Origin: a virus
IMG/VR virus record: IMGVR_UViG_3300042924_000395
Location: 1 to 59,412 of that record
DNA: 59,412 nt
Reading direction: 5' to 3' (one strand)
In this document: positions 17,201 through 24,287 of the stretch, one piece after another
Layout of the letters: the number at the start of each line of letters is the position of its first letter
Numbering within the stretch: the first letter of the stretch is position 1
Notes under the pieces: generated by a model
The model's database searches: none
Seen by the model: the letters and a program-made list of their open reading frames with translations, nothing else
Told to the model about the DNA's origin: nothing
Translations under genes and position numbers: made by a program

Positions 17201-19767
17201 ACACTTCAAGATTTACAATTTCAGAAGCAGAAAACTGTGCTAGTCCTGAAGCTCAGAGAGATATCAAAGTAGTATCTTACTATGGTTCTATAAAGGCTAT
17301 TAATAATGCTCAATGGGGACAGATATATTCATATCAAACTATTGACACAGGATTCCAAAGAATATTCAGTGCAATATCTGCTAATGATCCTGAAGTAATA
17401 TTTGGTGGTGATACATATATTGGTAAGTTTGGATTTAAAACAAAACTTCCATTCTTTATTGATAATAGAGTGAATGCTCCTGATGATTCTGATATATATT
17501 ATGATGAGATAGGTAATGTAGCTTACCCACAATATTGGTATTCAGCAAGATCTATCTTGTCTGATTTTACTGTAGGCTCTACTGTAATGAAGAATATAAT
17601 CTCTACCAAAGCACATTATCTTGATTGTCCTAATGATGATATTGCTGACAGTGGTACAACAACTTCTACAACTACACCTGCTCCAGGAACAGTAATAGCT
17701 GGTTCTTTGAATTATGTGTATGATGGTAAGATGTACTTGTTTGCTTATGGTATTCCTTACTATTATGTAGAGAGTTCTATTAATGTAGACTTACGTCAGG
17801 CATTCAATAACTTAGAAGGTGACTTCTATCCACATGTAAGTTCAGGTATCCCTGATACTTGGTTCCAAGAAAGTAGAGTTCCTATTGCTCTTGATAATAC
17901 ATATTATTACAATACAACCTTCTCTAAGCAGAATGTAGAGAACTTCTTCTCTCACTTGCCTGCAGATTGGATACAGCAATTATGTTATAAAAACTTTCCA
18001 TTCAGAGCAATATACTCTGATAGACAAGAAAGTTATTCTGACAATAGAATAAATAGCTGGTTGATATATCGTCCAGTGAGCTTCTTTGATTTCCCTCAAA
18101 ACTATGGTAATCTTATATCTTTAGATGGTATTCAGAACAGAGCTACACTAGCTAGATTTGAGAACAAGACATTGTTATATGGTAACATGTTAACATTGAA
18201 TACAAGTAATCCTCAAGCAGCTTATTTAGGTAATCCTTCATTATTCAGCAGTGTTGAACCACCTCCTATAGATTACGCTGAAACAGATCTTGGATATGTT
18301 GGTTGTCAAAATAAGATGTTGCTTAAGATACCTCAAGGGCAGATAACTATTGATGCTAAGAGATGTCAAGTATTTTTAATTCAAGGAACACAAGCAACTG
18401 ATATTTCAGGATTTGGTTCTGGTCTTAATAGATTCTTTACAAATCATTTAGCATTTGAAATACTAAGATACTTCCCAACAGTTAACACAGATAATCATTT
18501 CAAGAATATTGGTATTCATGGTGTGTATGATAGTGTATTTGAAAGAGTAATAATTACTAAGTTAGACTATGTTCCACAACCAGGTAAAGAGGTATTTTAT
18601 GATGAGGTGGTTAAACAGTTTTATGTTGACCAACCAGTAGCTGGTGATCTTGTAGTTAAGAAATATATCGAGGTGACAGATCTTGAATACTTCTGTAACA
18701 AATCATGGACTGTTTCATTTAACTTCAATACAAAGAGTTGGGTGAGTTTTCATACATATCTTCCTAACTTCTATATAGGAGAAAACAGCTTCTTCTATTC
18801 TGGATTAAATGAAGGTTGTGATGTCACAGCAGTGGCAGTTGTACCAATACCTTCTCCAACCACAACTACAACAACAACAAGAATTATATACTGTAACCTA
18901 ACTGGTACAGCTGTAGTGGTAGGATATCCTTGTCTTTTAGGAGGAACAGCTTCACAACAAACCACTACCACTACAACAACATCTACATCTACTTCTACTA
19001 GTACCACTACTACTACCACAACTGCTGTGCCTTTTGACTGTATATTAATTCCAGGATCTTTTACAACAGAACCTGATTGTAGATTAACAGCAGGAGAATT
19101 TATACGTGTATCTGTTACTACAACAAGTACAACAACTCCTACTCCTACAACTAGCACTACCACTACACCACAACCATCTCTTTATAGATATAGTTCAGCA
19201 GGTCCTGATGATGCTTGTGGTACTGCTTTAACAATGACAAATGTAATATTGACTGATCCACCATTCTGTTCTGCAACTGCAATTCAATGTGATGAGTTTG
19301 TACTATCACCAGCTGGTGTACCAGTATGGGTTCGCACTGGTAATAGCTATAGAGCTGCAACAATCAATGATCCTAATACATCTGGAATTGCTACATTCGA
19401 TGTAGGAACATGTATTGTATGTACAACTACAACTAGTACTTCTTCTACTACTACTACCACTACAACTGCAGCACCTGTTGCAAGAACTGTAACTAACCTT
19501 GGTGCAAGTGCTTCTGATATATTAGGAGAGATTTATATAGATTCCTCAGTTACTCTTAGTGGTAATGTAAATGTAGATACTATAATAGAAGTAGTTGTGT
19601 CCACTAGTACATATGGTGATATCACTGTATATGTTACAATACTCAATGGTAACAATGCAGGAGTTGGTTCAACTTCTGTTGGAATGGGAAGTCTTCCATC
19701 AGTATCAGGTCAATGTATTGCATCTTCTGATAATGTATATGTAACTTTCATTGGGTATGAATGTTAA
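14206..19767 (+). CDS. Giant tail nozzle (muzzle) protein, N-terminal portion with adhesin-like extensions, up to 1853 aa
   Basis: The first about 1540 residues are a large beta-rich tail protein with features of the crAss-like/P22 gp10-type nozzle: FNLGRVGLDMDSSVNQIQKG near the start, TEVYWTDGLNPRRYINIEQ near residue 170, and many NPxxA/aromatic strands. A poly-Thr insert sits near residue 1150. After WVSFHTYLPNFYIGENSF, near residue 1525, the sequence changes to four poly-Thr linkers (7-15 residues each) alternating with small cysteine-containing modules. It ends in a beta module with a terminal cysteine. The missing nozzle C-terminus appears to be encoded at 20234. The ATG at 14206 follows an A-rich stretch; ATGs at 14230 and 14257 would reduce the overlap with the preceding gene. 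Confidence 0.72.
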   Translation: MTYNALDNMNYQIEAQDMAEDGIDNQGTSNVRQEFNLGRVGLDMDSSVNQIQKGKLSYALNAALENFDANSVSYQNEPSNEACLEFPEGFQLIGTHFIQEKNKHIFFLANPQTGGSEIGYMDNNDCVYRTLCTPIPDTDLTVCANSECLNFDINYPIHKAVHKITNCTTEVYWTDGLNPRRYINIEQVPYVFSYEGGNTCDPTILVVDGQGVLDCNKLDVQPNFQIPNIEVAEIVVGGDLRAGTYQFAIQYGNASGDAYTSYFSITNPTSIANTEITTPDFQYSVGESIVLNITNLDVTGYFQYFNLAVIKTINNGTTVELVGTYNIEEKSTSITYTGQNTTQIPLSLADVLEKFPYYEIAQDVTNVQDVIVWDNLTSIDRINYQSVANQVQLQWETYKLPAGNTYADGFYTSNLRGYLRDEVYAFEIVFLLTNGKQTDGFHIPGRSPISNDLTPIYETGPNATPDFIGTATNVEPVTLYKYSPNWKIYNTASVSTTYPVPTDNTRKIGEAYPYQSGDFAYWESTEEYPCNVDVWGDLAGKPIRHHKFPDVLVSPYFESPSIVYNGGQIEPVMQVANAIYPIGVKIDVQQVAFAIQSSSLTNEEKASIAGFKIVRGNRSTNKSIIAKGILRNVGKYTREDPADPNATYYYYPNYPYNDLSEDPFLLERNNAYNSQCDTFSVSVTTPGILQYTNCFTGEVDTQAFTSSTTEICSITLPVVNSGSATFTNTTTTTYTITNNSAVSSVTFNYTDPVTGALQSITVGSVVGGNNVKTFNSTTFPVRTSGLSNYKIVASNTSENLNCYPNKLDGFNNPESAYRQVFNSPETSFGQPTLGNVLKLESVLFGGGRAHFVEVQKHAMYKLITEQTQVDALTSSKRIADLGGFSPTAFFTAYQTYLQIYINGISRQNFAYSFNSISSYDYSADISNNQGIKQRQLDLAQYVFPGVQNVGDNYDLNNWNRESSVYVKTIDVRNGIPVSPLPYPNDTPSLVVAGVSQISDTSRFTISEAENCASPEAQRDIKVVSYYGSIKAINNAQWGQIYSYQTIDTGFQRIFSAISANDPEVIFGGDTYIGKFGFKTKLPFFIDNRVNAPDDSDIYYDEIGNVAYPQYWYSARSILSDFTVGSTVMKNIISTKAHYLDCPNDDIADSGTTTSTTTPAPGTVIAGSLNYVYDGKMYLFAYGIPYYYVESSINVDLRQAFNNLEGDFYPHVSSGIPDTWFQESRVPIALDNTYYYNTTFSKQNVENFFSHLPADWIQQLCYKNFPFRAIYSDRQESYSDNRINSWLIYRPVSFFDFPQNYGNLISLDGIQNRATLARFENKTLLYGNMLTLNTSNPQAAYLGNPSLFSSVEPPPIDYAETDLGYVGCQNKMLLKIPQGQITIDAKRCQVFLIQGTQATDISGFGSGLNRFFTNHLAFEILRYFPTVNTDNHFKNIGIHGVYDSVFERVIITKLDYVPQPGKEVFYDEVVKQFYVDQPVAGDLVVKKYIEVTDLEYFCNKSWTVSFNFNTKSWVSFHTYLPNFYIGENSFFYSGLNEGCDVTAVAVVPIPSPTTTTTTTRIIYCNLTGTAVVVGYPCLLGGTASQQTTTTTTTSTSTSTSTTTTTTTAVPFDCILIPGSFTTEPDCRLTAGEFIRVSVTTTSTTTPTPTTSTTTTPQPSLYRYSSAGPDDACGTALTMTNVILTDPPFCSATAIQCDEFVLSPAGVPVWVRTGNSYRAATINDPNTSGIATFDVGTCIVCTTTTSTSSTTTTTTTAAPVARTVTNLGASASDILGEIYIDSSVTLSGNVNVDTIIEVVVSTSTYGDITVYVTILNGNNAGVGSTSVGMGSLPSVSGQCIASSDNVYVTFIGYEC
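18850..19480 (+). repeat. ACN-rich poly-Thr linker repeats in the nozzle extension
   Basis: Four stretches of ACA/ACT/ACC codons (about 18855-18885, 18958-19025, 19115-19172 and 19420-19470) encode Thr/Ser linkers between small cysteine-containing modules. The same linker type occurs in the genes at 2506, 7783, 8496, 10033 and 47688. Confidence 0.8.
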
Positions 19768-19788
19768 AATAATATAAAATAAAATAAT

Positions 19789-20223
19789 ATGCCATTTTCA
19801 GCAACAATAAGTTTAAATTTTGCAGGAGCAAACACTGGTCCTTTTGATCTTTTTTCAGATGCAGACACTTATGCTGTAGCATTTGCATTAGCAGTTCCTA
19901 AAGCGTCTTTGCTTGCAGGATATTTATCAAGTGCTGTTCCTGATTTTACAACAATCTGTAGAGTTAAATCTACAGGAGCGTGTGTTAATTATGTAGACAT
20001 GCCTCTTGATGATCCTTACATATTTGTATATACAAGATGTGATACAGGAGATGAGTATTATAAGATAGGATTAATAACAACAGGAAATGTACAAGATACT
20101 AATACACCTACAGCAAACTGTTATCAATATGTTGCTCAAGGATTACTATCAGCCATGACTATTGCCTATCCAAGTTTAACAATTAACAATACTTTATCTG
20201 CTTCAAGTTGTCCTTGCGTTTAA
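19789..20223 (+). CDS. Small adhesin cassette with GPF-type module, 144 aa
   Basis: Residues 1-76 repeat the GPF module of 10033: LNFAGANTGPFDLFSDADTY, a GYLSSAVPD turn and STGACVNYVDM. The remainder is a small domain with four cysteines (YTRCDTGDEYYKIGLI to SSCPCV). It is inserted between the two parts of the nozzle protein, in the same orientation, with AT-rich 10-21 base spacers. It looks like a free-standing copy of the cassette that also begins the next gene. Function unknown; a surface-exposed tail decoration is likely. Confidence 0.55.
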   Translation: MPFSATISLNFAGANTGPFDLFSDADTYAVAFALAVPKASLLAGYLSSAVPDFTTICRVKSTGACVNYVDMPLDDPYIFVYTRCDTGDEYYKIGLITTGNVQDTNTPTANCYQYVAQGLLSAMTIAYPSLTINNTLSASSCPCV

Positions 20224-20233
20224 AATAATATAA

Positions 20234-21100
20234 ATGGCTAAAACAGTAATAATAAGATTAACTTGCTCAGGTGGCAGAACAGGACCCTTTGATATCTCTG
20301 ATAACTTAGGGACAGTCTTGGGCATTGACATTACTAAACAAGACCTTATTGATGGATATACTGTTAGTGTTGCTGACTCTGTTACTACAATAATTATAAG
20401 ATCTAAAGGTAAGTGTTCTACTAGCATTAATGTTACAATTGGTACAGCTACAAAAGAACAGCTTGCTGCTTTAGACTACACTGTATGTAACACAGGATCT
20501 ATATGGAAGCATTTAGATGATACAATACATTATAACAAATACTATGGTAATGTAGAACCATACATAATTGAATATCCATTTGCTTATCAAACCTATGATG
20601 AGATACTTCAGAATGTTAAAGATTATAGTAAGGTGTATAACTATATACCATCTGTAGATGGAGTGGTTAATGAAACTGCTAAGATAGAGGTTGATAATCA
20701 ATGGTTTAACAAAGCTGTTCTATATAATGGACAACAGTCTACAGGTATATTAGAACTTGTACCAAAGCCAATCAACAACCTAAAACAATACTTAGCTTAC
20801 CCAATATATAATGACTTTAGCAAGACTATCACTTATACTAAGTCAGATAACTTCTATCAATATAATACATTCTGGGGATTAGTTAAGAATAAATCATTAC
20901 CTTTGTTTAGAACAAGTTGTGAGTCTTTATCAGTAGATAAGGTTGTAAATCAAGTGAATATGGATTATGGAAAACGTTCATTTAAGAAAGAACCATTGAG
21001 AGCCAAAGACTTAAAGGTAAGACACATCCTTGACAATAGCTCTGAAGCACATATAGTTTCTCAATTCATTATTGCACCTGCTCAAATCTCTTATAAGTAA
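20234..21100 (+). CDS. GPF-module fused to what appears to be the nozzle C-terminus, 288 aa
   Basis: Residues 1-75 are a GPF module (LTCSGGRTGPFDISDNLGTV to SKGKCSTSINVTIG). From about residue 80 the sequence is a different, non-repetitive domain (TVCNTGSIWKHLDDTIHYNK, EVDNQWFNKAVLYNGQQSTG, TKSDNFYQYNTFWGLVK) ending RAKDLKVRHILDNSSEAHIV. This second part has the character of the C-terminal domain of crAss-like nozzle proteins and lacks any start of its own, which suggests the nozzle was split and capped with an adhesin module. It overlaps the next gene by one base (TAATG). Confidence in the split-nozzle reading is moderate. Confidence 0.6.
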   Translation: MAKTVIIRLTCSGGRTGPFDISDNLGTVLGIDITKQDLIDGYTVSVADSVTTIIIRSKGKCSTSINVTIGTATKEQLAALDYTVCNTGSIWKHLDDTIHYNKYYGNVEPYIIEYPFAYQTYDEILQNVKDYSKVYNYIPSVDGVVNETAKIEVDNQWFNKAVLYNGQQSTGILELVPKPINNLKQYLAYPIYNDFSKTITYTKSDNFYQYNTFWGLVKNKSLPLFRTSCESLSVDKVVNQVNMDYGKRSFKKEPLRAKDLKVRHILDNSSEAHIVSQFIIAPAQISYK

Positions 21101-24100
21101 TGGCTAACTGGTTAGACAAATATGAACAAGGAGGCTTAGTCTTAAAGAAAAAGACCAAGGATAACTATGGCAAGAAAGCTAATCCTAATGATGTCCAAGT
21201 ATCTGTAGGTCCTGACTTTGTAGGACTTGGATATAACATTAAGGGTAGGGACTATTCTCCTGCATGGGGTGGGCGATTTCAGAATGGTGGATTCTTACAA
21301 CCTAATAGTTCTAAATTGCCAGAAGGATATGTAATACCATATAACACTCCTAGCACTGAATTAGCTATGTCTATAGGTGGAGAAAAAGGAGAACCAGCTT
21401 ATTTAATTCCTTCATTTAAAGGTGGTAAGAAATTAAAAGATCCTATTGCTGAATATAAGAAGACAGGTGAACATCTTGGTGGTCCATTTAAAACATGGCA
21501 AGAAGCTGAGAAGTTTGGTGAGATGAGACATGAATATGTAGAGAAAGGACAATCACTTCCTTCTCCATTGAAGTGGTGGGATGATATGCAAATGGGGGGA
21601 TCTATGCCAGGTTCTGTAGGCTTCACGTACGCACGTGTAGCTGGCTCAGCTCCTGCTAATGGTAAGTATACTAAGAAGACAAAAGCTAGTGCTCAGAATG
21701 GTCAAGAGATGAAATTCTACCAAGAAGGACTAGACTTCAAACCTAAGAGTATAAGTCAAGATGGAAAAACTATTCCTAATGAGAAAGAGGAAATAAAACC
21801 AATTACAACTTCTCAAAAAAACATAGGACAAGCTGCAGCATGGAAAGTAATAGAAGCTATTAAAGCTAACACTCCATATCAATTATCAGAAAGTGCTGTA
21901 AAGTCTGGAATAGATCCATCATTAACATGTATAGGTGGTGTATGTAATGTCTATAAAGATTTAGGTGTTGACTTCTCTGGTGTAGGAAATGAAAAACAAG
22001 GTGTAAGAGAATCAAGAACAAAAGGTAAAGTAGTAGAATATAATCCAACATTTGATAAAAACTATAAAGCTGCTGGATTTGAAAAAGTAAAAGGAAGACC
22101 TATTGAATTTAATGAGTTAACTGATATAATACAAAAAGGAAACTTAAATCCAGGAGATTTTATACAATACTATAATAAAAAAGGTATTCCAGATCATACT
22201 AATATTGTATTAGGTTCAAACCCTGATGGCAGTGTTGAGGTTTATAATTCATATAAACATGGACAGGTAACAAGAGGAGAAAGTAAAGAACCTTATGTAT
22301 ATACATTAAATCCTGAAGCACAAGACTATAAAGGTAAAAAAATTAATGTATTTAGAGTAGGTGATCAAAAGGCAACAGAAATAAGAGATGCAAGTGCAAA
22401 TGATCCAAGTGGTATAACAAACACTTGGTTTAATTACAATATGGAGAAGGCGATTCAAAGAAGAATGAAAATACTAGAAAAGGATTACCAAGAACTTGCA
22501 AAACAAAGTGGTGAACCTGCTAAAAAACTAACTCCATCACAATTAAGAAAAGCTGCAATAGAAGAAGAAAGACGTATTTATGAATCAGATCCTATGTTTA
22601 AAAGAAACCTAGAGATAATAAATACAGTTGACTTTTCTGAATCTCCACAAGAAGCAATGTATAGAACATTGAATAAAAAGAAAAATGGTGGATGGTTAGA
22701 TAACTACAGTGAACCAATAAGAGATGACAGAGGACAGTGGGCTCATCCAGGTAAGATAACAGAGATAGGATCTAACAATATTACAATGCAAGGGGTAGAC
22801 TATCCTGTTCTTGGCATATCTGATACAGGTGATACACAGATGATGTATCCTGATCAAGATTATAAGTTTGATGGTGAAAAGGTTACAGAGTATCCAATGG
22901 CTCAAGATGGTGAGAACATTACCAAAAAACTGAAGAAAGAAGCTGAGGAGAAATTAGAAAGGATGAAGAAACCTAAGGCTACTCTATCTCAATATACACC
23001 TAAGAAAGGGGAACAAGCTAAGTTTGATAAACAGAAGTTACAAAGAATAGCTGAAGACAATGCTCCATTAAATAGAATGGCTGCTAGTAAGGGAGCTAAG
23101 AATATGCAAGATGCTATAGAAGCAGCATTGATAATGGAAGGTGGATTGGCAGCAAGTAAGCTTGTTGGTAAAGGTGCCAAAGCAGCTGCTAAATATGCTA
23201 CAGAACAAACAGCCTTAAAGAATGTTTATAAGTTAAATCCATATGCATTTAAACCTACAGAGGGAATGATGTATAGAGGTATTGGTAAAGAAGGAATGGA
23301 AGATGCATTACAAAGTGGTCTGTTTAGAGCTAAACAAAATGTAACTCCTACTAGTATAGGTAACTTTAATACTACTAGACAATTTAGTAAAGCTTACTAT
23401 ACTCCTAGATTTGATATAGCAGATCAGTATGGACAAGGGTATATTGCTGAGGTACCAAGAGGAGCTTCTGACTGGGGTAAGAGATATGGTAAAAAAGAAT
23501 GGAGTCAAATAGCTCAAAGAGATATACCTATAACTGAAGGTAAAGTTTTACAGAAAGATTGGTTAAAAAGATATAAAGAAGTTCCTAAACCAACTGCTTC
23601 AGAACAAGTTGTAAGAGGTCCAATTCCTGCTCCTTACAAAGGAACAACTTTACCTTATGATAACATTGGATATAAGGAACCAGCAACAGGAGAACTAGCT
23701 CCATACATGACACCAGAGTTTGAAGCAATTCCATATAGTGAATTACCTAAAACTGTATATCATGGTGGTCCTAGTGTTATTTCAGACGCAGGTGCTATTA
23801 GAATAACTAGAGAAGGATTGCCTATTCAAAGTGCAACTTCTCCAACTTCAAGAGGATTCTATGCAACTCCTAATACTTGGATGCATATGGAAGGTTCTCC
23901 AAATCCTCTTAGAGATGTAGAAGGATTTTATCCAAAACTTGCTAGTGAGAATGCTGAAAACTATGCAATGGGAAGAGGGGATGCATACATACATGGAGGT
24001 GAGTTTGTTGAAAATCCTAGAATAGTTGACTGGAAAACATTTAGTCAAATGGAACCAGTTAAGAATCTTAATCCTGACTTTAGAAGACTAAGTCCTGAGG

Positions 24101-24267
24101 CTGCTAAAATAGCAGAAGATCTTGGTATATATGGTCTTAGAGATAATAGTGAATATAACATTCTTAATCCACAAAAGGTTTTTAAATCATTTAAACCTGC
24201 ATATAAAAATCTGGGTAAAGGTTGGGAAAAATATAACAAAGGTGGCTGGTTAAACAAATATAAATAA
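21100..24267 (+). CDS. Virion cargo protein with NlpC/P60-like peptidase and two ADP-ribosyltransferase-like domains, 1055 aa
   Basis: GG-type short motifs (KYEQGGLV, FQNGGFL, KKNGGWL, KYNKGGWL) punctuate the protein. Residues 255-420 resemble a papain-like NlpC/P60 or CHAP enzyme: TCIGGVCNVYKDLGVDF with C277 in the nucleophile position, PGDFIQYYN, and DHTNIVLG with H366. Residues 635-710 include a hydrophobic helix (AIEAALIMEGGLAASKLVG). Residues 723-825 resemble an R-S-E type ART: MYRGIG (R726), FSKAYYTPRFDIADQYG (S763) and a candidate E813. Residues 884-1030 resemble an H-Y-E type ART: VYHGG (H888), GFYATPN (Y921). It sits in the cargo/ejection block, so a virion protein delivered into the cell is likely. 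The ART calls need structural confirmation. Confidence 0.6.
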   Translation: MANWLDKYEQGGLVLKKKTKDNYGKKANPNDVQVSVGPDFVGLGYNIKGRDYSPAWGGRFQNGGFLQPNSSKLPEGYVIPYNTPSTELAMSIGGEKGEPAYLIPSFKGGKKLKDPIAEYKKTGEHLGGPFKTWQEAEKFGEMRHEYVEKGQSLPSPLKWWDDMQMGGSMPGSVGFTYARVAGSAPANGKYTKKTKASAQNGQEMKFYQEGLDFKPKSISQDGKTIPNEKEEIKPITTSQKNIGQAAAWKVIEAIKANTPYQLSESAVKSGIDPSLTCIGGVCNVYKDLGVDFSGVGNEKQGVRESRTKGKVVEYNPTFDKNYKAAGFEKVKGRPIEFNELTDIIQKGNLNPGDFIQYYNKKGIPDHTNIVLGSNPDGSVEVYNSYKHGQVTRGESKEPYVYTLNPEAQDYKGKKINVFRVGDQKATEIRDASANDPSGITNTWFNYNMEKAIQRRMKILEKDYQELAKQSGEPAKKLTPSQLRKAAIEEERRIYESDPMFKRNLEIINTVDFSESPQEAMYRTLNKKKNGGWLDNYSEPIRDDRGQWAHPGKITEIGSNNITMQGVDYPVLGISDTGDTQMMYPDQDYKFDGEKVTEYPMAQDGENITKKLKKEAEEKLERMKKPKATLSQYTPKKGEQAKFDKQKLQRIAEDNAPLNRMAASKGAKNMQDAIEAALIMEGGLAASKLVGKGAKAAAKYATEQTALKNVYKLNPYAFKPTEGMMYRGIGKEGMEDALQSGLFRAKQNVTPTSIGNFNTTRQFSKAYYTPRFDIADQYGQGYIAEVPRGASDWGKRYGKKEWSQIAQRDIPITEGKVLQKDWLKRYKEVPKPTASEQVVRGPIPAPYKGTTLPYDNIGYKEPATGELAPYMTPEFEAIPYSELPKTVYHGGPSVISDAGAIRITREGLPIQSATSPTSRGFYATPNTWMHMEGSPNPLRDVEGFYPKLASENAENYAMGRGDAYIHGGEFVENPRIVDWKTFSQMEPVKNLNPDFRRLSPEAAKIAEDLGIYGLRDNSEYNILNPQKVFKSFKPAYKNLGKGWEKYNKGGWLNKYK

Positions 24268-24287
24268 ATCATACAATAGAGTATAAT

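Noticed and set aside
23262-23560. Plain housekeeping annotation of the cargo C-terminus as purely structural
   Set aside because: MYRGIG with FSKAYYTP, followed by a second VYHGG/GFYATPN unit, fits ART folds better than an unstructured spacer, although confirmation is needed.
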